In this document: positions 1 through 6,072 of the stretch, in pieces | How the letters are laid out: each line of letters opens with the position of its first letter | Numbering within the stretch: position 1 is the first letter of the stretch | NCBI GenBank assembly: GCA_042095055.1 | Contig: JBELBZ010000070.1 | Coordinates: forward strand, 1 to 6,072 | Length of the DNA: 6,072 nt | Direction of reading: 5' to 3' | DNA from: UBA8752 sp042095055 | GTDB taxonomy: Bacteria > Bacteroidota > Bacteroidia > Flavobacteriales_D > Sanyastnellaceae | Position numbers and translations under genes: made by a program | The notes under the pieces: generated by a model | Databases searched by the model: none | What the model was told of the DNA's origin: nothing | What the model saw: the letters and a program-made list of their open reading frames with translations, nothing else

Positions 1-1132
1 CAATACCATCATGGGCCGCGAGCTCGTTTCCGACAAGCACAACCTCTATCTCATTGCGGATGTCCTCATTCGCGGCGGGGCCTACTCCATCGGTTATCCG
101 ATGTCCAACACGCCGTTGAACTACACGCAGGTGCCCGGATCGGTGTACTTCATCGATGGGCCGGGTCCCAACGACGAGGTCACCTTCCACGAGTACGGGC
201 ATGCGCTGAACATGTCGATGTTCCCCGGCGAGACAGAGGCGCTGGTCAACTTCCCCTACATCATGGCCCTGAACTTCGGCCTGGGCGAGGAGCTCAACGA
301 AGCGGTCATGCACAGCTTCGTGCCCAACACGTTCAACATCGACCGTTCTGCCACCCACCGCCTCGTTTCCAACAGCTTTGGGTCATCGCGCGACATCACG
401 AATTCGACCACGAACGAGGTCCGCTATCAGCACCGCGGCTACGCGCATTATTTCGAGATCGTCAGCCGGCTCGGATGGTGTCCGCTGCAGGCCTTCTGGG
501 AGAGCGAATACGAAGACTTCCTCGTGGGCATCGAGCACAGCACGGGCGACAGCGACAGCCGCATGCTGCGCATGTCCCGCGCAGCAGAGGAAGACCTCAG
601 GCCACTGTTCCACGTATTCGGCATCCTGCCCCAGGATGCGGCGGCCCTCGATGCGGCCTTCGCGGCGGAAGCCATCGTTCCGTCGCTCGCGGTCCATGAC
701 CGACTCCAAGATTACCTCGGGCTCATCCCCGCCGACAACGCCGCCTTTGTGGACTACGCCCTGACCGTCTATCCCGGGCTTTACCCCGACGGTCCCGGCG
801 CCAACCCTGACTACGGCGTGGGGTGGCATTACCAGAAATCCCTGACCTACAACGCGGCAGAAGCGGCCGACCGGACCGCCATCCTGGAGGACATCATCGC
901 CCTCTACTACCCCACAGGTGCGCCAGCACCCAATCCCAACCCTTGCGCCTTGGCGCCAGACTGCCCGCCGGACTTCGATGAGAATGGTACGGTCAACGTG
1001 GCGGACGTCCTCTACGTGCTCGGCAACTTCGGCTGCTCAGGCGACTGCCCTGCCGACCTGGACGGCGACAACATCGTCGGCGTCACGGATGTCCTGGTGG
1101 TGCTCTCCCAATTCGGTCTTCCCTGCGACTGA
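1..1132 (+). CDS. M60-like (enhancin-type) zinc metallopeptidase with C-terminal dockerin-like module, 5' partial
   Basis: The frame is open to the left edge (first full codon at base 2). The ATG at 11 is probably internal, because it is followed directly by peptidase core with no signal peptide. Numbering from that ATG, HEYGH at residues 60-64 (bases 188-202) is the zinc-binding HExxH motif with catalytic Glu61. Glu76, followed by a V-N-F-P segment, fits the third zinc ligand of M60-like peptidases (HExxH, a gap of 8-28 residues, then Glu). Residues about 140-205 (GYAHYFEIVSRLGW, then a DLRPLFHVFGI stretch) match the helical segment seen downstream of the motif in that family. M60-like enzymes cleave mucin-type or other glycoproteins outside the cell. 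Residues 321-373 form two calcium loops, D-x-D-x-N-G-x-V-N-V-x-D and D-x-D-G-D-x-x-x-G-V-x-D, as in type I dockerins. No T9SS tail follows. The peptidase family call is good; the substrate is unknown. Confidence 0.8.
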   Translation, partial: NTIMGRELVSDKHNLYLIADVLIRGGAYSIGYPMSNTPLNYTQVPGSVYFIDGPGPNDEVTFHEYGHALNMSMFPGETEALVNFPYIMALNFGLGEELNEAVMHSFVPNTFNIDRSATHRLVSNSFGSSRDITNSTTNEVRYQHRGYAHYFEIVSRLGWCPLQAFWESEYEDFLVGIEHSTGDSDSRMLRMSRAAEEDLRPLFHVFGILPQDAAALDAAFAAEAIVPSLAVHDRLQDYLGLIPADNAAFVDYALTVYPGLYPDGPGANPDYGVGWHYQKSLTYNAAEAADRTAILEDIIALYYPTGAPAPNPNPCALAPDCPPDFDENGTVNVADVLYVLGNFGCSGDCPADLDGDNIVGVTDVLVVLSQFGLPCD

Positions 1133-1240
1133 ACACCCCCCGCTGTCCGCGCTCCTCGGGATGCTGACGGCATGCTTACCGGACGCTGAAGCTTACCTTT
1201 TGGATCTGAGCGCTGCATGCAAGCCGCAACCTGATCCGCC

Positions 1241-4200
1241 ATGAACACCACCCTCCGATTCACCTGCCTTTTGGCCCTGTTGGGCAACGTCTCCACGCCC
1301 GTTTCGGCACAAGTGGTTTCGGCAACAAGGAGCGGATTCTCTTGGATCGATTCGGAAAATGTCACGGACATGAGCTTCGATGCCGGATACACCGCCTACG
1401 TGGCAGCCTGGCCCATTTTCGATGAATATCCCGGTCCGGACGCCTTCCAAATGGGACTGGCCAGCTGCTGGATGTCGACGCAGCAAACCGGCAATGAGCC
1501 CGACCAGTTCTACACCACCATCGAAGGCGGATTGGGCTGGTGGATGGACACCCGGTTCGCCACCCGCATCCCCAAATTCATCATGGGTGGCGTCTCCCAA
1601 AACTTCTTTGCCTGGGCCAATGGTCCAGGTGCGGGGCGGACCGACATGCTCCCCAACGGCCAACGCGACTGGAGCTCGCCTGGCGGCAAGTACGGCGTGG
1701 CCCAGTTGTCGAACCGCCTGGTGTGGGCGCCGGACGGCCTGAACATGGCGCAAGGCCTGAATGGCGAATTGCTCGGATATGGGTACAACCCACTGCCGCT
1801 GATGGATCCGTTGACCGAGACCAGCGGACAGGACATTGCCACCGGCAACCAATGCTGGACGCTCTTTCTAAACTCAACCAACTTCAAGGGGCCCGCCACT
1901 TTCTTTATGCCCACGTTCTGGACGGAGCCGGTGCTCGAGGACCCTTCGCTCGAAGGGCTCTTCCTGGACACACGCCCCGCCAACCCCAACGTGCCGTTTG
2001 GGTGGGAACACGCCCTTTCGCCCGCCCTCATTTCGGAGGACGATGAAGGCACCCCCTACGCCAAGATCGAGCGGATGCAGATGCCCGCCTCTGGAGACGA
2101 CTACTCCGTGGCTTTGAACGGTGTTTCCGTCTACTCCCGGGACGGCCTGTGGGACGCCATGAACGCCTGGTTTGATGGAGGCACTGCGGTGCCTACCGAA
2201 GCCATGCAGAACGGCTCCCAAAGTGTGTCCTTCACGAACAACGGAGGCGCCATCGTCGGCGAAATCAGCGGCGGGGGTGAGGAATACAGCATCGACTTGG
2301 ACTACCTGGACAACACGATGATGACCTTCGACGCCATGGGGTTTGAGCACGGCCTGGACGCCACAACGTTGCAGGGGGACGTCTTCCTGCTGCCCGAGTA
2401 TTTCGAGCTCGGGGCTGACAACCAATGGCATCCCATCTCGGCCGACGCGGTACCCGCATCGACAGCGCTCACCGCCACTGAGGTGCCCACCAGTCCTCGG
2501 CCCGAGACCACCTACCTCACGCCGCTAGAAACGGACTGCGCCTTCCAAGACCCGAATGGCCCTTGGAACAGCCCCGGCCCGGCTGCAGGACCGTATTATG
2601 CCGAATTGGGAGACGGCACCACCGTGACCTACCACTGGTACCGCTTCGTGGACCAACCCGCCATCGTGCACGCCAACCTGCCCGACTCCGTGCGCGAAGA
2701 AATGCAGGCGCGGGTAGAGTTGATTCACGCCAACTGGAGCGAGGAAGACGAATACATGGCGCCTCAGACCGTGGGCAACCTCGCCACCGTCGACCCCGGC
2801 GCCATCGTGACGCCCCCCGCCGGAATGGAGGTGGGCTACGTCCCCATCGTCACGCGGCAAGAATCGACCCCCGAAAAGTTGAGGGTATTCATCCTCGCTG
2901 GCCAGTCCAACATGCAGGGCTACGGCAAGATTTACGAAGGTTCGAACGGCGCAGCGGGCATGACTGTCGCCAGCTTCACGCCGAGCTGCGCCGAAGCTGG
3001 GGCAACTTCCTGCGGCTTCACCCTCGACATGTTTGACGGATATGGAGACGGGTGGAACGGTTGGGTCTACGATTTCGTGCAAAACGGCGAGGTCGTCGCC
3101 TCCGAGACTTTGGCCAGCGGTGATGCTGGATCAGCGACCATCACCCTGCAAAATGGCGTGCCCTGCACGGTCGAGGTCAACACCGCCGGAGCCTATGGCA
3201 ATGAGGTGTCCTGGACCCTGAGCGACGCCTCTGGAAACGTGGTCGCGAGCATGGACGGGCAGGACGAGAGCTTCCCTTCCCCCAACACCCTCGTGGATGT
3301 GGTGACCAATGATCCCAACGGGGAGTGGTCCATGCTCGGTACCGAGGACGATTGGACCGTGCTTGACGGCGCCTACCTCTACTTTCCGAATGGCGCTGGC
3401 GACACCATCAGGGACCATGTCACCGTCGGTCAGGGCGCCTTTTCAGACCTCATCGGGCCGGAGTTGATGTTTGCCCACCAGCTGGACACCTACTACGAGG
3501 ATCCGGTACTGATCATCAAGACCGCTTGGGGTGGACTCAGCCTCGCCGAAGACTTCCGCCCGCCGTCTGCCAGTGGTGCCACAGGCCCCTACTACAATGC
3601 CATGATCGAGACGGTGGAATCCGTGACGCAAAACCTCGCGACGGAGTTCCCAGAGATTCCCGTGGATGAATTTGAAATCAGCGGCTTTGCTTGGTTCCAA
3701 GGGTGGAACGATGGCGCCAGCGAGGAATTCCTAGACACCTACGAAAGCAACCTTCACCACCTCGTCAACGATGTGCGCAGCGACCTAAACTTGCCGGAAA
3801 TGCCCGTGGTCATTTCCAGCTCGGGACACGGAGGCTACGAAGATTTTGGAGGATGGATGGAGGACATCCAAGACATCGTTGCGGTGGCCCAAGAAAATGT
3901 GGGGTGCAACGATTCGATCTACGGCGGTACGGTCGGCTTTGTGGACACCAAGCCCCTCTGGATCACCATGGCCGAATCGCCGGACGATGCGGGCTATCAC
4001 TTTCACAACAACGCCCGCACCTTCCTGAACATCGGCAAGACCATGGGCGATGAGATGATCCTCGCCATCAACGACATGGCCTACTGCAACAGCAGCAACG
4101 GTGTGGACTGCGACAACCTCATCTCTCCGGGCTTTGCGTCCATCGGCAACCGCGTGTGGAACGACCTCAACATGGACGGCATCAACGACCCTGATGAGCC

Positions 4201-4873
4201 GGGCATCCCCGGGGTGTCTCTGGTCATCTGGAGCGACCCGGACGGAGATGGCACGCCCGACTGGGAAGGCTTTGGCGGCGTGGAGGTCACGGATGAAGAC
4301 GGATACTACCGCTTTGACGGCCTCGCTCCGGGCAACTACGTTGTGTTCGTGTGGCAGGTCGACAACTGGGGCGATGGAGAACCCCTGAACGGCTTCCAAT
4401 CCACGGGCTATTTCGTGGCCGACGCCAACAACGACATCGACCTCGACAACAACGGTTCAGGGCCGGCCTTCAGCGACATCATGTCGGGCATCGTGACCCT
4501 TACCCTGGATGGAGAACCGCTCAACGACGGCGATCCTGAAGACTGCTTCTTCGACTACGATCCAGGCGGCAACAACACCGTCGACTTTGGCTTCTACAAC
4601 ACCAACACCACCTCGGTGACCACTCAAGACGGTGAAGTCCAATGGACGTCGGTCTACCCCAACCCCGCTACCGACCACCTCACCATCACCTCCAGCAACG
4701 ACATGGAGCGCATCGAAGTGCTGGATGCCCTCGGCCGCACCCATCAGTCGATCAGACCCAATGGGACGACCCATATCCTCGACGTGACCTCGCTTGCGCC
4801 CGGGTTCTATACCTTACGCTTGACCACCCACCAAGGGTCTCAGATTGACACCCAACGGTTCGTGAAAAATTGA
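1241..4873 (+). CDS. T9SS-secreted multidomain SASA-family carbohydrate esterase with unknown N-terminal module
   Basis: This is a 1210-residue exported protein. The ATG is chosen because it begins a good signal peptide (residues 1-23, ending V-S-A before Gln24, the glutamine-first mature end common in Bacteroidota). Residues 24 to about 545 match no family I know; they are rich in aromatic residues (GLGWW at 97-101, CWTLFLN at 205-211). Residues 546-944 are an SGNH-fold esterase of the SASA type (CE6-like): GQSNM at 554-558 gives nucleophile Ser556, IIKTAWGG at 758-765, GFAWFQGWND at 815-824, and a DDAGYHFH segment whose His920 is the likely catalytic His. Residues about 574-681 interrupt this domain with a module containing DGYGDGWNGW (599-608). 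Residues about 966-1120 resemble SdrD-B/Cna-B-like surface domains. The tail from about 1135, with YPNPATD at 1139-1145 and a G-F-Y-T-L-R strand, is a type A T9SS sorting domain. Such enzymes remove acetyl groups from sialic acid or xylan; which one applies here cannot be decided. Confidence 0.88.
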   Translation: MNTTLRFTCLLALLGNVSTPVSAQVVSATRSGFSWIDSENVTDMSFDAGYTAYVAAWPIFDEYPGPDAFQMGLASCWMSTQQTGNEPDQFYTTIEGGLGWWMDTRFATRIPKFIMGGVSQNFFAWANGPGAGRTDMLPNGQRDWSSPGGKYGVAQLSNRLVWAPDGLNMAQGLNGELLGYGYNPLPLMDPLTETSGQDIATGNQCWTLFLNSTNFKGPATFFMPTFWTEPVLEDPSLEGLFLDTRPANPNVPFGWEHALSPALISEDDEGTPYAKIERMQMPASGDDYSVALNGVSVYSRDGLWDAMNAWFDGGTAVPTEAMQNGSQSVSFTNNGGAIVGEISGGGEEYSIDLDYLDNTMMTFDAMGFEHGLDATTLQGDVFLLPEYFELGADNQWHPISADAVPASTALTATEVPTSPRPETTYLTPLETDCAFQDPNGPWNSPGPAAGPYYAELGDGTTVTYHWYRFVDQPAIVHANLPDSVREEMQARVELIHANWSEEDEYMAPQTVGNLATVDPGAIVTPPAGMEVGYVPIVTRQESTPEKLRVFILAGQSNMQGYGKIYEGSNGAAGMTVASFTPSCAEAGATSCGFTLDMFDGYGDGWNGWVYDFVQNGEVVASETLASGDAGSATITLQNGVPCTVEVNTAGAYGNEVSWTLSDASGNVVASMDGQDESFPSPNTLVDVVTNDPNGEWSMLGTEDDWTVLDGAYLYFPNGAGDTIRDHVTVGQGAFSDLIGPELMFAHQLDTYYEDPVLIIKTAWGGLSLAEDFRPPSASGATGPYYNAMIETVESVTQNLATEFPEIPVDEFEISGFAWFQGWNDGASEEFLDTYESNLHHLVNDVRSDLNLPEMPVVISSSGHGGYEDFGGWMEDIQDIVAVAQENVGCNDSIYGGTVGFVDTKPLWITMAESPDDAGYHFHNNARTFLNIGKTMGDEMILAINDMAYCNSSNGVDCDNLISPGFASIGNRVWNDLNMDGINDPDEPGIPGVSLVIWSDPDGDGTPDWEGFGGVEVTDEDGYYRFDGLAPGNYVVFVWQVDNWGDGEPLNGFQSTGYFVADANNDIDLDNNGSGPAFSDIMSGIVTLTLDGEPLNDGDPEDCFFDYDPGGNNTVDFGFYNTNTTSVTTQDGEVQWTSVYPNPATDHLTITSSNDMERIEVLDALGRTHQSIRPNGTTHILDVTSLAPGFYTLRLTTHQGSQIDTQRFVKN

Positions 4874-4881
4874 CACCTTCC

Positions 4882-5058
4882 ATGCGTCCATCCAAACCCA
4901 CGCTGACCCTAATGATTCTCGGCCTTGTCGGCGTCCTATTGGGCACGGCCTTCAAACTGAACCACCTCATGGGGGCGGAGCGGCTGTTCAATGCGGGCAT
5001 TCTCGCGCTGGTCATTGGATTGCTGTCTTGGGTCGTTTCCCTCATTCGGAAATCCTAA
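4882..5058 (+). CDS. Small two-helix membrane protein resembling the GldL transmembrane hairpin
   Basis: This is a 58-residue protein. The ATG at 4882 is preferred over an in-frame TTG at 4870, which would overlap the upstream stop and add only four residues. It has two hydrophobic helices, about residues 8-24 and 36-55, joined by a short polar stretch, with a basic end (IRKS). The segment T-A-F-K-L-N-H-L-M-G-A (22-32) resembles the G-A-L-F-K-I-x-H pattern of GldL, the inner-membrane motor subunit of the type IX secretion system, and of many small Bacteroidota membrane proteins. It lacks the long cytoplasmic part of true GldL, so it is not GldL itself. It begins eight bases after the secreted esterase stop, suggesting co-transcription and perhaps translational coupling. 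Function unknown. Confidence 0.72.
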   Translation: MRPSKPTLTLMILGLVGVLLGTAFKLNHLMGAERLFNAGILALVIGLLSWVVSLIRKS

Positions 5059-5067
5059 ACAACACCC

Positions 5068-5263
5068 GGTAGAGTGGGCAGAAATGGCCCGTATTTAGGT
5101 CAATGCGGTTGTGCGCGGAGCACAACACGAGCGGTTGGTCCGTGCGGTGCACAGCGTTGGTCCCATCTGAGGTGTCATCTTCCATGGAGATACCGTCTAT
5201 CGGACGGGTTGGGTCTGTCCCTTGAAGTAGAATCGGTCCAGGTCCCTGCACGCTCTGTCTACT
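5068..5263 (+). ncRNA. Candidate structured RNA (6S-like rod) or structured 3' UTR
   Basis: No credible gene lies between 5059 and 5333, but the ends of this stretch can pair. GGTAGA (5068-5073) pairs with TCTACT (5258-5263), GTGGGCAG (5074-5081) with CTGCACGC (5246-5253, one mismatch), TGGCC (5085-5089) with GGTCCA (5235-5240, one bulge), and TATTT (5092-5096) with AAGTA (5225-5229). Internal hairpins include a perfect 7-bp stem at 5108-5126 (loop GCGGA) and a 5-bp stem at 5193-5207. An intrinsic terminator follows 10 bases later. A rod of about 200 nt closed by its own ends and followed by a terminator resembles 6S RNA, but I found no diagnostic sequence and the fold was done by hand. It may instead be the 3' UTR of the upstream genes. 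No clear promoter is visible in front of it. Confidence 0.35.
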
Positions 5264-5273
5264 TGCTTGGGAT

Positions 5274-5296
5274 AGCCGCCCGAAGGCGGCTTTTTT
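5274..5296 (+). terminator. Intrinsic (Rho-independent) terminator
   Basis: A 7-bp perfect stem, AGCCGCC (5274-5280) and GGCGGCT (5285-5291), encloses a stable CGAA tetraloop and runs directly into six T residues (5291-5296). No T run lies on the other side, so it acts on + strand transcription only. It ends either the structured intergenic RNA or the transcript carrying the esterase and small membrane protein, and insulates the downstream lipoprotein gene. Confidence 0.9.
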
Positions 5297-5333
5297 GTTG
5301 AAACTCCATTGACTGAAACAACCCTCAGAAAAG

Positions 5334-6056
5334 ATGCGCCGTTCTATATATATGCGCATCAATTTTCAATTCCTCTTCATTCCAGCCTTTCTGATTCTCC
5401 TCAGCTCCTGCACACAGGAAGAATTCAATCTCCGAACCTGCTCATCTCCCACCATGGATGGGCATACTTACGAAGTCGTGCGAATCGGAGAACAATGTTG
5501 GTTTGCTGAGAATTTGAAAACCACCGAATTCAGTGACGGCACGCCCATCCCCATGGTCGCGCCGAGCGCACTGGCCGACATGAAGGTGCCAGGTCGGGTT
5601 GTCGATTCAAACCTCCCCGACCACTACAACACGTTTTACAACGGCTGGACCCTCCTCACGCCCAAAGGCGTTTGCCCCGAGGGATGGAAAGTTCCCACCG
5701 CCAACGATTACACCGATCTGCATCGGTACACGAGGAGCGTATCAAATGCGCTCCACTCCAATGTAGAAGGATTCGAATTCTGTGATCCCACCGATTGGAA
5801 TTTTTCGGCCACCGAAGGGGAGTTCAACAAATTTGGATTCAATGCCCAGCCTGCAGGCATCATCGATACGGCCCAAGATGTGTCCACATTGCCTTTAGAA
5901 CCCGTGGCTTATTTCTGGACCCGCCTAGACCGGTTGTTGCCCGGAAACATCACCAGAATGCCACTCGTTTTCATCGACGAGAACCGCTTTCATGAGGCTT
6001 GTGGGACTGTAGAGCCAGAATTCGGATTGTGCCTGCGGTGCATTTTGGACGAATGA
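5334..6056 (+). CDS. FISUMP-domain lipoprotein
   Basis: This is a 240-residue lipoprotein precursor. The hydrophobic stretch before L-L-S-S-C places the lipid-modified cysteine at Cys26. A second ATG at 5352 (residue 7) would give a neater 19-residue signal peptide; an A/G-rich stretch before 5334 mildly favours the first. After Cys26 come T-Q-E-E, resembling the acidic export signal that sends some Bacteroidota lipoproteins to the cell surface. The rest is one Fibrobacter succinogenes major paralogous domain: DGHTYEVVRIGEQCWFAENL at 42-61, a DGTPIP segment at 68-73, G-V-C-P-E-G-W-K-V-P at 112-121, and the closing G-L-C-L-R-C-I-L-D-E, equivalent to the usual G-x-S-V-R-C end. The domain is fold-level (lectin-like) with no known enzymatic role, so function is unassigned. 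It follows a terminator and is probably transcribed separately. Confidence 0.85.
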   Translation: MRRSIYMRINFQFLFIPAFLILLSSCTQEEFNLRTCSSPTMDGHTYEVVRIGEQCWFAENLKTTEFSDGTPIPMVAPSALADMKVPGRVVDSNLPDHYNTFYNGWTLLTPKGVCPEGWKVPTANDYTDLHRYTRSVSNALHSNVEGFEFCDPTDWNFSATEGEFNKFGFNAQPAGIIDTAQDVSTLPLEPVAYFWTRLDRLLPGNITRMPLVFIDENRFHEACGTVEPEFGLCLRCILDE

Positions 6057-6072
6057 CCCGATGTGAAAACGG

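Noticed and set aside
11..13. ATG at the left edge as the true start of the peptidase gene
   Set aside because: The frame is open upstream, there is no signal peptide after this ATG for an exported protein, and the family has substantial sequence before the zinc motif. The gene is treated as 5' partial.
1194..1202. TACCTTTTG as a Bacteroidota -7 promoter element (consensus TAnnTTTG) for the esterase gene
   Set aside because: It has one extra T relative to the consensus and no TTTG-like -33 element about 20 bases upstream. It is plausible by position only.
1170..1220. Two GCATGC palindromes 39 bases apart before the esterase gene
   Set aside because: Six-base palindromes recur by chance at this composition, no longer repeat surrounds them, and no T run suggests a terminator.
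1193..4399. Long open frames on the minus strand (for example 1193-1852, 1874-2431, 2525-3082, 3785-4399)
   Set aside because: They lie opposite a gene with clear domains throughout, their proteins show no recognisable motifs, and GC-rich codon use readily opens such antisense frames.
5074..5301. Open frame of 75 codons on the + strand within the intergenic region
   Set aside because: It reads straight through the terminator stem and T run, has arginine- and cysteine-rich sequence without domain features, and overlaps the structured stretch.
5042..5362. Open frame of 106 codons on the minus strand
   Set aside because: It crosses the terminator and overlaps the starts or ends of both flanking genes, and its protein has no recognisable features.
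5334..5400. AT-rich stretch at the start of the lipoprotein gene as a sign of horizontal transfer
   Set aside because: The low GC covers mainly the signal peptide codons; the rest of the gene (for example 5521-5580) is as GC-rich as its neighbours.
1..6072. tRNA, rRNA, CRISPR arrays, insertion sequences
   Set aside because: I saw no tRNA T-loop motif in the gaps, no regularly spaced repeats, no transposase and no terminal inverted repeats.

Overview
The window looks like a GC-rich member of the Bacteroidota, probably a free-living (perhaps aquatic) Flavobacteriales-type bacterium. Three things point there: a textbook type A C-terminal sorting domain of the type IX secretion system (T9SS) on the largest protein, a Fibrobacter-succinogenes-major-paralogous (FISUMP) domain on a lipoprotein, and a signal peptide that leaves glutamine at the mature N-terminus. 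The starts also lack clear Shine-Dalgarno sequences, which fits this phylum. The exact genus cannot be read from the sequence.

Layout, all on the + strand. (1) Positions 1-1132 are the 3' part of a secreted M60-like (enhancin-type) zinc metallopeptidase that ends in a two-loop dockerin/EF-hand-type calcium-binding module; its start lies upstream of the window. (2) Positions 1241-4873 encode a 1210-residue multidomain exported protein: signal peptide, a roughly 500-residue N-terminal part I do not recognise, an SGNH-type esterase of the SASA (sialate O-acetylesterase / acetyl-xylan esterase) family whose catalytic domain is split by an inserted beta-sandwich-like module, an SdrD-B-like domain, and a T9SS sorting tail. 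(3) Positions 4882-5058, eight bases after that stop, encode a 58-residue two-helix membrane protein resembling the membrane hairpin of the T9SS motor protein GldL. (4) Positions 5059-5333 hold no credible gene but contain a region whose two ends can pair into a long imperfect rod, followed by a clear intrinsic terminator: a candidate structured RNA of about 200-230 nt, or a long structured 3' UTR. (5) Positions 5334-6056 encode a FISUMP-domain lipoprotein with a possible surface-export signal after its lipid-modified cysteine.

Taken together this is a cell-envelope and secretion neighbourhood: a protease and an esterase that could act on glycosylated protein or acetylated polysaccharide, a small inner-membrane protein, and a probable outer-membrane lipoprotein. 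Joint action of the peptidase and esterase on glycoproteins is an inference from their families and adjacency only. The most unusual items are the split esterase with its unknown N-terminal half, and the structured intergenic region.
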